In this document: one piece after another, positions 26,980 to 33,808 of the stretch | Position numbering within the stretch: the stretch's first letter is position 1 | Layout of the letters: each line of letters starts with the position of its first letter | From: CAIUGU01 sp963819685 | Lineage (GTDB): Bacteria > Pseudomonadota > Gammaproteobacteria > Steroidobacterales > Steroidobacteraceae | Reading direction: 5' to 3' | Length of the DNA: 64,000 bases | Assembly (NCBI GenBank): GCA_963819685.1 | Contig: CAWFXI010000003.1 | Coordinates: forward strand, 62,001-126,000 | Program-made: the position numbers and the translations under genes | Notes under the pieces: generated by a model | What the model was told of the DNA's origin: nothing | The model's database searches: none | Seen by the model: only the letters and a program-made list of their open reading frames with translations

Positions 26980-28179
26980 ATGTTCGAGGATATTCCAAAC
27001 TTAAGGCACCTGCACGCCGCCGTGGAGATTGCCCGCGTTGGCAGCATCAGCCTCGCGGCGGCGAACGTCCACTTGTCCCAGTCGGCGGTAACGCAGGGCA
27101 TTGCGCGCCTCGAGTCGCGGGTGGGCGAGCGACTGTTTGATCGCACTGGTGCCGGCATGCGTGCGACCGAATCGGGGCAACGCTTCGTCGCGAGAGTCGA
27201 GCGGGCATTCCAGCAGTTGAAGAGCATCGAAAACGAGATTGCACCTGAGCCGGTGCGGGTCGGCGAACCTCTGCATCGGCGCGTCACGACGACGCAGTTA
27301 CGGGCACTGATCGCTGTCGTTGCAGCGGGTGGCTTCAGTCTCGCAGCACGTGAGCTCGGGCTGTCGCAGCCCAGTGTGTACCGCTCGGCCCGGGAACTCG
27401 AGACCGTATGCGGATGTTCACTGTTTCGGCGTCGCAGCAATGGTGTCGATACAACTTCGGTCGCACGCAACGTGGCGCGTTCCGCAAGCCTCGCCTTCGC
27501 GGAAATCCGCCAGGGATTCGAGGAGGTGGACGAGCTGCACGGGCGCATGCAGAGCCGGGTTGCAGTCGGTTGTCTGCCGCTGGCCAGGACGAAACTGCTG
27601 CCCGACGCTATTACAAAATTCTTGTCCCGGCATCCGTCGGCACGGGTCAAGGTGGTCGACGGTCCCTACGATGAGCTGCTGCACGCCCTGTTGCATGGCA
27701 ACATCGACATCATGATCGGGGCGCTGAGGGACCCTCGGCCGACCCATCAGGTGGTGCAGGAGCCGTTGTTCGATGATCCGTTGTCCATCGTCGTACGTCG
27801 CGGCCATCCGTTGCTTAGACGCAGAGCCTCAAGCGTTGCCGAACTCGCAAGGCTCCACTGGATCGTTCCGCGCGAAGGCACACCGGCCCGCGATCACTTC
27901 AACACGTTCTTTGTGAAGCGCGGCGTTGCTCCCCCGGCCAATCCCATCGAATGCAGTTCGCTGGTCACTACCCGGGGTCTGCTGCTGCAAAGCGATCGCG
28001 CTGCATTGCTGTCGCATCGGCAGGTCGGACCCGATGTCGAAAAAGGGTATCTCGCGACCTTGTCGGATCCGCTGCCCGGTACCGAACGATCCATCGGCCT
28101 GACGCTGCGCAAGAGCTGGAAACCGACCACGTTGCAGGCGTCATTTCTCGAGACGATCCGGAAGCTTGCGCAGGCTTGA
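26980..28179 (+). CDS. LysR-type regulator with two helix-turn-helix domains
   Basis: A 399-residue protein, about 100 residues longer than usual. The first winged HTH spans residues 8-68 (AANVHLSQSAVTQGIARLE). A second HTH spans about 103-163 (FSLAARELGLSQPSVYRSAR, with FRRRSNG as its wing). A normal LysR ligand-binding domain (about 185-395) follows: RVAVGCLPLARTKLLPDAI, VVDGPYDELLHALLHGNIDIMIGAL. The ligand is probably protocatechuate or a pathway intermediate, judged from the divergent lig operon. The tandem HTH looks like an internal duplication that has diverged, not two genes. Confidence 0.88.
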   Translation: MFEDIPNLRHLHAAVEIARVGSISLAAANVHLSQSAVTQGIARLESRVGERLFDRTGAGMRATESGQRFVARVERAFQQLKSIENEIAPEPVRVGEPLHRRVTTTQLRALIAVVAAGGFSLAARELGLSQPSVYRSARELETVCGCSLFRRRSNGVDTTSVARNVARSASLAFAEIRQGFEEVDELHGRMQSRVAVGCLPLARTKLLPDAITKFLSRHPSARVKVVDGPYDELLHALLHGNIDIMIGALRDPRPTHQVVQEPLFDDPLSIVVRRGHPLLRRRASSVAELARLHWIVPREGTPARDHFNTFFVKRGVAPPANPIECSSLVTTRGLLLQSDRAALLSHRQVGPDVEKGYLATLSDPLPGTERSIGLTLRKSWKPTTLQASFLETIRKLAQA

Positions 28180-28244
28180 ACCTCATCCTGGCGGTTGCAC
28201 TGCGGAATTCGCTGGTATGATGCGCACCGCTTTTCCCGGTCTGC

Positions 28245-28266
28245 CACGCGCCCGTAGCTCAGCTGG
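28245..28266 (+). repeat. duplicated 5' fragment of tRNA-Arg
   Basis: Twenty-two bases, including three upstream of the gene, are identical to 28364-28385: the acceptor arm start and D-stem of tRNA-Arg. The rest of the tRNA does not follow, so this is a truncated copy. Confidence 0.85.
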
Positions 28267-28366
28267 GTGAGCCCGGATGCCTTCGCGAGGACCGAACGAC
28301 GGTACACGGATGTACCGGCTGGAACCACGCGCAGGGATGCTTGATAGTGATGACGTTTGATTACAC

Positions 28367-28443
28367 GCGCCCGTAGCTCAGCTGGATAGAGTACTGCCCT
28401 CCGAAGGCAGGGGTCAGAGGTTCGAATCCTCTCGGGCGCGCCA
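28367..28443 (+). tRNA. tRNA-Arg (anticodon CCG)
   Basis: A complete cloverleaf. Acceptor GCGCCCG pairs with CGGGCGC, followed by discriminator G and an encoded CCA at 28441-28443. The D-stem is GCTC/GAGT. Anticodon stem CTGCC/GGCAG encloses loop CTCCGAA with anticodon CCG at 28401-28403 (reads CGG). T-stem AGAGG/CCTCT encloses TTCGAAT. Fragments of this gene recur on both sides. Confidence 0.97.
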
Positions 28444-28464
28444 CTTCACTTCGTTCCGCGCGCT

Positions 28465-28489
28465 CCCGAGAGGATTGGAACCTCTGACC
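28465..28489 (-). repeat. inverted copy of the tRNA-Arg T-arm and 3' acceptor
   Basis: Twenty-five bases match the reverse complement of 28412-28436 with a single mismatch, which changes the T-loop TTCGAAT to TTCCAAT on the minus strand. Read on the plus strand it forms a 5-bp stem with loop ATTGGAA. Two further direct fragments lie downstream: a 12-base match of the tRNA 3' end at 28629-28640 and a 14-base T-arm match at 28747-28760. Confidence 0.82.
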
Positions 28490-28508
28490 TAGCGACGGTG
28501 ATGTCGCG

Positions 28509-28724
28509 GGTCACAAGTTCGACAAACGCGTAGGGAACGCGTTTGGACATTGGCCATCGCGAGTGCAAACGGCGATTGCCAATGGCCCCACCGGGGCGCC
28601 GGCCATGGACGGCGAAGGTGCAATCTTGTCGGGCGCGCCATTACACTACCAAAGGCCCCTCTAGCAGGCGCCTTTGTCTTGCGTAATCGTTCTATCCGCC
28701 CGACAAGACCTCGAACTTGTGACC
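28509..28724. repeat. nested inverted repeats, MITE-like or structured RNA element
   Basis: A perfect 14-bp inverted repeat (GGTCACAAGTTCGA at 28509 and its complement at 28711) bounds a 216-bp segment. Inside it a perfect 11-bp inverted repeat (CTTGTCGGGCG at 28625, complement at 28697) encloses ATTACAC/GCGTAAT and AAAGGC/GCCTTT arms, nested like one long stem. A further 12-bp imperfect stem spans 28549-28583. No open frame with protein-like content is present. Confidence 0.7.
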
Positions 28725-28983
28725 AGCGAGCGTGCCCCTGCAGTCAGGTCAGAGGTTCGACACAAGATCGTATGGAACGATTTTGGACAGCGTTAGATGC
28801 TCTACAGAGTCCGCGATTCTATTGTCATTTTGCATCGCATCGGAACGCATGCAGCGCTATTTCCCAGCCCGTCCAGCTGATAGGAAAAATCGGTCAACCT
28901 ACTAAGCTTAGGTCTGCGAGGATCGGAGGCCGTCGCGCGCCCTCCATATCTGTCTTGCAGGAAACTTATTTTTAACTACCCTG

Positions 28984-29013
28984 TTAACAGCCGCAGGTTG
29001 ATGTCTCTATAAT
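28984..29013 (+). promoter_or_regulatory. sigma-70 promoter for the Tat protein/flavoprotein unit
   Basis: TTAACA at 28984-28989 and TATAAT at 29008-29013 are separated by 18 bp, close to consensus. Transcription would begin near 29020, about 40 bp before the ATG at 29062. Confidence 0.72.
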
Positions 29014-29061
29014 GCTTCGATAGACGACTCGCCAGAAGACGACTTGCCAGAGGGGACCTTC

Positions 29062-29676
29062 ATGACCAATCGCAGACAGTTCCTGCAGATCGGACTCGCC
29101 GCATCCACTTTGCCGATTGCTGGCAGCTTGCTGACCACCGCGCCCGCGTCTGCTCTGGAGACAGCCGCCCCTGCATCCCAGGCCATTCCTCTGCATAAAG
29201 TCGTGTTTGACACGCAGTCTGCGCTCAGCAGGGCGTTCGGCGATGCAGCGGCCCGAACAGGCGCGAGTGTCCATGCGATGACGGGTGGCGATATCACCGA
29301 CTTCTGGTACCACGAGCTGGATCTGCTCTGGCGCAAGGAACCTGTGGCGATCGCGGGCTTGACGCGCCACGGGCCGTTGTTTGTGCTTGAGCGCTTCGGG
29401 TGGGATCGGGGCTTGAGGGTAGTGTTCCGTGCCGAACACAAGACGGCCAGTCCGGGTCTGATCGAACATCAGCTGACGGGTCCGAGACTCCCGGAGTCCC
29501 GCGCTACCGCGTTATCCGCTGCCGGAGATGAGTGGAGTCGCGTCATGGCGGCAGTGGTGACACAGTGCATTGCGGGCTGTACCGACGTCACCGAGCAGAA
29601 GCTTGTGACCCGCACCAGCGAGCCCTTGCCCGACGACGAGGCGCTCTATTCCTGGGTGATAGCACCGCGCGTCTGA
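29062..29676 (+). CDS. Tat-exported protein of unknown function, partner of the flavocytochrome
   Basis: A 204-residue protein whose start MTNRRQFLQIGLAAST is a twin-arginine signal (R4-R5), followed by a hydrophobic core and an Ala-rich cleavage region near residue 35. I do not recognise the mature domain. It holds ASVHAMTGGDITDFWYHELDLLW, GLTRHGPLFVLERFGWDRGLRVVFRAEH and one CIAGC pair. Export by Tat suggests folding, perhaps with a cofactor, before secretion. It lies 43 bp upstream of the flavoprotein gene, so a role in its assembly or electron transfer is plausible but unproven. GAGGGGA precedes the ATG. Confidence 0.7.
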   Translation: MTNRRQFLQIGLAASTLPIAGSLLTTAPASALETAAPASQAIPLHKVVFDTQSALSRAFGDAAARTGASVHAMTGGDITDFWYHELDLLWRKEPVAIAGLTRHGPLFVLERFGWDRGLRVVFRAEHKTASPGLIEHQLTGPRLPESRATALSAAGDEWSRVMAAVVTQCIAGCTDVTEQKLVTRTSEPLPDDEALYSWVIAPRV

Positions 29677-29719
29677 AGGCGCTGTTTCGCCAATTCAAGA
29701 ATTTTGAGGGGAAAAGCAG

Positions 29720-31336
29720 ATGGCAACCTTGCCCGCGGGCGTCAGCGCAACCGAGTTTGCGGCGGCGATCAAGAAATTCCAGACCGCCCTGGGAGCGGAA
29801 TGGGTCTTCACCTCCGATGCGGACGTCGCGCTGTACCGTGATGCGTATTCGCCGCTCTGGGGACAGCCGGAGGAGCGACTTGCATCGGCAGCCGTTGCAC
29901 CGGACACGGTTGAACAGGTGCAACAGATTGTCCGCATCGCGAACCAGCACAAGATTCCGCTGTACCCGATTTCGACCGGCAAGAACCTGGGCTATGGTGG
30001 TTCGGCGCCAAACCTCACCGGTAGTGTCATCGTTGATCTGAAGCGCATGAATCGCATCCTTGAGGTGGACGATCGCCGCGGCTTCGCGCTCGTCGAACCC
30101 GGCGTCGCCTACTTCGATCTGTATCGTCATATCCAGGAGAAGAAGCTCAAGGTCTGGATCGACACGCCTGATCCGGGTTGGGGCAGCCTCGTCGGCAACG
30201 CGCTTGACCATGGCGTCGGTTACACGTTTGGCGCTTTCCGCGACCATTTCGGTTCGCACTGCGGGATGGAAGTGGTATTGCCGAACGGCGAGGTCATGCG
30301 CACCGGCATGGGAGCGCTGCCCGGAGCGAAGAGCTGGCAGGACTATAAATACGGTTTCGGTCCCTATGTAGACGGGCTGTTCGGACAGGGCAATTTCGGC
30401 ATCGTGACCAAGATGGGTTTCTACCTGATGCCGGAACCGGAGGCCTACATCGCAGGAATGGTCTCGGTGCCGAAACGGCAGGACCTTGTCGCCCTGGTCG
30501 ATCACGTCAACTACCTTGAGCATATCGGTCTGATCGGGCAGCCCAACTACGGCAGCCCGTTGCAGTTCATGCAGTTCATGAATGCGGAACTGCGTGAGCT
30601 GGCCGCGCAGAATCCTTCGGACGCTGCCCTGGATGCCTTCGCCGCATCAAAAGGTGTCCACTCCTGGGAAGTGGAGCTGCAGTTCTACGGCCCCGCGAAA
30701 ACCGTTGCCTCGAACTGGGAGTATGCGAAGGAACGAATCGGAGCGTCGATCCCTGGCGCGCGCTTCGTGGACAAGCATTCCTTCCGCTTCCCGATGTCGG
30801 ACGAAGACAAGGCCAAGGTTGAACACAAGGTGGCGATTGGCGTTCCCAATATGGCCATTTTCTCGATCGGCGCCCGCAGTGAGATGAATCCCACTCCGAG
30901 CGACGGACATATGTGGTTTGCGCCAGTGATCCCGAAGACCGGCGAAGCCATCCTCGAATCCCAGAAAGTCATGGCCGATGTCTATCGTCAGTTCGGGTTG
31001 AACTTCGGTGGCATTTTCCAGACTCCACAGACCTGGATTTTCCGGAATTTCGTCATGATCGTGGGCTTTCCGATCAGTCGCAGCGATACGGCCATCAACA
31101 AGAAATCGATGGATGCGTTCAAGCGCGTTGTGGAGGTGGCGGCCGAACACGGCTGGGCGGAATATCGCTCACCTCCCGCATTTGCCGATCTCGTGGCAGG
31201 CACGTACTCCTACAACAACCACGCACTGCGGCGTTTTTCGGAAACGCTCAAGGATGCGGTCGATCCCAATGGCATCATCGCGGCCGGTCGCGGTGGTATC
31301 TGGCCCAAACATCTGCGCAACGGGAAAAAGGCATGA
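29720..31336 (+). CDS. FAD-linked 4-alkylphenol hydroxylase/dehydrogenase (p-cresol methylhydroxylase or eugenol hydroxylase-type flavoprotein)
   Basis: A 538-residue vanillyl-alcohol-oxidase-family flavoprotein. The FAD-binding segment includes PLYPISTGKNLGYGGSAP near residue 90 and SVIVDLKRMNRIL. The region LVGNALDHGVGYTFGAFRDHFGS near 160 and the C-terminal YNNHALRRFSETLKDAVDPNGI follow the VAO/PCMH pattern. Such enzymes hydroxylate or dehydrogenate the carbon para to a phenol and, when paired with a cytochrome, pass electrons to it. The cytochrome gene follows with an overlapping ATGA. Substrate (4-cresol, eugenol, vanillyl alcohol or another alkylphenol) cannot be read from sequence. The nearby protocatechuate operon could use the products. 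Confidence 0.87.
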   Translation: MATLPAGVSATEFAAAIKKFQTALGAEWVFTSDADVALYRDAYSPLWGQPEERLASAAVAPDTVEQVQQIVRIANQHKIPLYPISTGKNLGYGGSAPNLTGSVIVDLKRMNRILEVDDRRGFALVEPGVAYFDLYRHIQEKKLKVWIDTPDPGWGSLVGNALDHGVGYTFGAFRDHFGSHCGMEVVLPNGEVMRTGMGALPGAKSWQDYKYGFGPYVDGLFGQGNFGIVTKMGFYLMPEPEAYIAGMVSVPKRQDLVALVDHVNYLEHIGLIGQPNYGSPLQFMQFMNAELRELAAQNPSDAALDAFAASKGVHSWEVELQFYGPAKTVASNWEYAKERIGASIPGARFVDKHSFRFPMSDEDKAKVEHKVAIGVPNMAIFSIGARSEMNPTPSDGHMWFAPVIPKTGEAILESQKVMADVYRQFGLNFGGIFQTPQTWIFRNFVMIVGFPISRSDTAINKKSMDAFKRVVEVAAEHGWAEYRSPPAFADLVAGTYSYNNHALRRFSETLKDAVDPNGIIAAGRGGIWPKHLRNGKKA

Positions 31337-31357
31337 AGCGCTTCCATTTTCTGCTGC

Positions 31358-31699
31358 TTGACGTGTGGACTGCTCGCGGGCACGACAGCGTTCAGTCAGG
31401 ACAAGGCGGCGCAGGTTGCTCAGGGCAAGCAGCTGTACGAATACTGGTGCGCCACCTGTCATGGGCCGGGCATCGGCGGCGGCTTCGCGGGCAAGTACCT
31501 GCCCGGCGAGGCTGCGTTGCGCGCCAAGTACAAGGGTGCGGTACCTGGTCTGCTGCACGAACGCACGGATCTGACGCCGGAATTCGTGAAGCTGTTTGTG
31601 CGGCAGGGGATCACGATCATGCCGTTCTTCCGCAAGACGGAAATCAGCGATCCCCAGCTCGATTCAATCGCTGCGTATCTCACTCGTAACAGCAAGTAG
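31358..31699 (+). CDS. c-type cytochrome subunit of the flavocytochrome; signal peptide frameshifted
   Basis: A monohaem cytochrome: YEYWCATCHGPGIGGGF near the N-terminus binds haem, and IMPFFRKTEISDPQLDSIAAYL provides the axial methionine. It resembles the PchC/EhyA small subunit that accepts electrons from the flavoprotein. The expected start is the ATG at 31333, overlapping the flavoprotein stop. It reads MKRFHFLLL and is then thrown out of frame by one extra base near 31355 (CTTGACG for CTGACG). From TTG 31358 the frame is open, but the signal peptide loses its basic start. Confidence 0.82.
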   Translation: MTCGLLAGTTAFSQDKAAQVAQGKQLYEYWCATCHGPGIGGGFAGKYLPGEAALRAKYKGAVPGLLHERTDLTPEFVKLFVRQGITIMPFFRKTEISDPQLDSIAAYLTRNSK

Positions 31700-31736
31700 T
31701 CTCTCCGCCGGGCAGGCCCCGGCGCTGGAGTGAATC

Positions 31737-32399
31737 ATGCGGCTGCTCCTCGTCGAGGACGACGCAATGATTGGCGAAGCTGTCGCCACCGGGCTCAAGC
31801 GCGAAGGCTTTGCCGTCGACTGGGTGCGGGACGGCAGGGCCGCTGACCTCGCGCTTAAAGTGGAATCCTTTGACCTGTTGCTGCTGGACCTCGGCTTGCC
31901 GCACATGAATGGGCTCGAGGTCCTGAAAGCGCTGCGGGCCCGGGCCTCAAAGATTCCTGTGCTGATCCTCACGGCGCGGGATGCAGTCAGCGACAAGGTC
32001 CAGGGTCTCGATGCCGGCGCCGACGACTACGTCGTCAAGCCTTTCGATCTCACCGAACTCGCCGCCCGCATTCGCGCGCTGCTGCGCCGGCACGCAGGCC
32101 GCGCTGAACCCGTGATCGAACATCTGGGCTTGTCCCTCAATCCGGTGACTCATCAGGTGTTGCACCATGGCAGGGAAATCACGCTGTCAGCGCGTGAGTT
32201 TGCATTGCTCGAGGCGCTGCTCGATCGTCCCGGTGCAATACTTTCGCGGGCTCAGCTCGAGGAACGTCTGTATGGGTGGGGCGAAGAAGTCGAGAGCAAC
32301 GCAGTCGAGGTGCACATCCACAGTCTGCGCAAGAAACTCGGGACCGAGTTCATCCGCAATGTCCGCGGCGTCGGCTATCGCGTAGCGCCCGCTTCATGA
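31737..32399 (+). CDS. OmpR-family response regulator (PmrA/QseB-like)
   Basis: A 220-residue regulator. The receiver domain has D8/D9, phospho-acceptor D51 in LLLLDLGLP and lysine in VVKPFDL. The winged-helix output domain (about 125-220) has ITLSAREFALLEALLDRPG and SNAVEVHIHSLRKKLG. It resembles QseB/TctD/PmrA. The stop overlaps the kinase ATG (ATGA). A PmrA-type box follows the kinase gene at 33699. Confidence 0.94.
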   Translation: MRLLLVEDDAMIGEAVATGLKREGFAVDWVRDGRAADLALKVESFDLLLLDLGLPHMNGLEVLKALRARASKIPVLILTARDAVSDKVQGLDAGADDYVVKPFDLTELAARIRALLRRHAGRAEPVIEHLGLSLNPVTHQVLHHGREITLSAREFALLEALLDRPGAILSRAQLEERLYGWGEEVESNAVEVHIHSLRKKLGTEFIRNVRGVGYRVAPAS

Positions 32400-33703
32400 A
32401 ATCGATTCGTGCCCGTCTGCTGGTCTGGCTGCTGGGCGCCGTGCTGTTGACGGGTCTGGGTGGAGGCTGGCTGATTTACCGCAACGCGCTGGCCGAGGCG
32501 AACGCCTTCTTCGACTACCAGCTGCGCCAGACTGCGTTGACGCTGCGCGACCAGTCGTTCCAGTACGCGCTGCCACCGGATCTCACGATCAACGACCCCG
32601 GCTACGACTTCGTGGTGCAGGTCTGGAGTCTCGATGGCGTGCGCATCTACCTGTCGCACCCGCACACAGTATTGCCGGGAATCACAACGCTGGGATTCTC
32701 GAACGTCGATACCACCGGCGGCCAATGGCGGGTGTTTGGAGCGGAGGCACGGCGTCAGGTCATCCAGGTGGCACAACCCATCAGCGTGCGCTCGGCCCAG
32801 GCCGCGAGACTGGCCTTGCGCACCCTGGTGCCGTTTGCGTCATTTGTGCCGCTGCTCGCAGCAGCAATCTGGTTTCTGGTCGGCTTGAGCCTGCGGCCGC
32901 TCGATCGACTGGCTTCGACCGTGGCGACGCGGGACCCCGCTTCGCTGCAGCCACTGCCCGATGCCGATTTGCCCGGCGAAGCGCGGCCGCTCGTCGCGTC
33001 GTTGAACACGCTGCTCGGCCGCCTGAACGAGGTGCTGCAGCGAGAGCGTGCATTCATCGCGGATGCCGCCCATGAGCTGCGCACGCCGATGACGGCGCTG
33101 CGGCTGCAGATCGAAGCCGTGGAAAAGTCAGTGGACGCCATCGAGCGCATGCAGGCACTTGCGCAACTGGCCGCGGGCGTCGAGCGCTCTTCACGTCTCG
33201 TCGAGCAATTGCTGTCGCTGGCGCGCCAGGATCCCGGAAACGATCGGCCGCATGTCGCAGTTGCTCTCGATCGTATCGCTGCGGAAGTGGTGGCGGAGAT
33301 GGTGCCCCTGGCGGATCGCAAGCCCGTCGATCTCGGACTGGAGGAAACTTTCCCGGTACAAATCCAGGGCGATGAGGACTCGCTCAGAACGCTCACGCGC
33401 AACCTGGTCGACAATGCCATTCGATATACACCGCCGGGCGGCAAGGTGGATGTTGCCATTCTGCGCACACCGAATCAGGTCACGCTGCGAGTGACCGACA
33501 CGGGTCCCGGCATAGCACCGGCCGACCGGAGCAAGGTTTTTGACCGCTTCGTGCGCCTGACCGGCAGTGGAGCCATCGGCAGTGGACTCGGCCTCGCGAT
33601 CGTCAAGACCATTGCGGACGCGCATGGCGCCACGGTGTCGCTCGATGACGGGCCCGGTGGGCGCGGTCTCGCCGTATCCGTTTGCTTTGCCTTAAGGCCT
33701 TAA
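32396..33703 (+). CDS. sensor histidine kinase (PmrB/QseC-like)
   Basis: A 435-residue membrane kinase. Membrane helices at about residues 8-30 and 150-175 enclose a periplasmic domain of about 120 residues. A HAMP-like linker (GLSLRPLDRLASTVATRDP) follows, then the H-box IADAAHELRTPMTALRLQ. N-box DNAIRYTPPGGKVDV, G1 VTDTGPGIAP and G2 SGLGLAIV complete the ATPase. I chose the ATG at 32396; longer frames run into the regulator gene. QseC/PmrB-type kinases sense metals, acid or cationic peptides; the signal here is unknown. Confidence 0.93.
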   Translation: MKSIRARLLVWLLGAVLLTGLGGGWLIYRNALAEANAFFDYQLRQTALTLRDQSFQYALPPDLTINDPGYDFVVQVWSLDGVRIYLSHPHTVLPGITTLGFSNVDTTGGQWRVFGAEARRQVIQVAQPISVRSAQAARLALRTLVPFASFVPLLAAAIWFLVGLSLRPLDRLASTVATRDPASLQPLPDADLPGEARPLVASLNTLLGRLNEVLQRERAFIADAAHELRTPMTALRLQIEAVEKSVDAIERMQALAQLAAGVERSSRLVEQLLSLARQDPGNDRPHVAVALDRIAAEVVAEMVPLADRKPVDLGLEETFPVQIQGDEDSLRTLTRNLVDNAIRYTPPGGKVDVAILRTPNQVTLRVTDTGPGIAPADRSKVFDRFVRLTGSGAIGSGLGLAIVKTIADAHGATVSLDDGPGGRGLAVSVCFALRP

Positions 33704-33715
33704 GTCAGTCTTAAG
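33691..33715 (+). promoter_or_regulatory. PmrA-type box, three CTTAAG half-sites
   Basis: CTTAAG occurs at 33691, 33699 and 33710. The last two form CTTAAG-N5-CTTAAG, an 11-bp period that matches the PmrA/BasR box. It overlaps the 3' end of the kinase gene and lies about 95 bp before the protease start, so the regulator at 31737 probably controls the protease. Confidence 0.68.
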
Positions 33716-33808
33716 TCTCCGGCAGCATTCTGCTGCTCCATGAGCCGTCACTCCCGTCAGGGGAGCGACTTCAACCCGGTAACTGGTATGGAGCAGGAGA
33801 GCATACTC

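Larger units (their letters stand above)
28270..28790 (+). other. cluster of ANGGA-loop hairpins around tRNA-Arg; possible CsrA/RsmA-binding RNA or repeat family
   Basis: Four plus-strand hairpins present ANGGA in or at the loop. At 28300-28317, arms CGGTACA and TGTACCG flank the ACGGA. At 28524-28544, arms AAACGCGT and ACGCGTTT enclose AGGGA. At 28597-28614, arms CGCCG and CGGCG enclose a loop with ATGGA. At 28764-28784, arms AAGATCGT and ACGATTTT enclose ATGGA. The second and fourth share the flanks GTTCGACA and TTGGACA but have different, compensating stems. ANGGA in a hairpin loop is the known CsrA/RsmA recognition feature. No protein gene is credible in 28180-29061. Function is inferred. 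Confidence 0.45.

Noticed and set aside
28550..28975. A 141-codon open frame downstream of tRNA-Arg
   Set aside because: It reads through nested inverted repeats and tRNA fragments, has biased composition and no ribosome-binding site.
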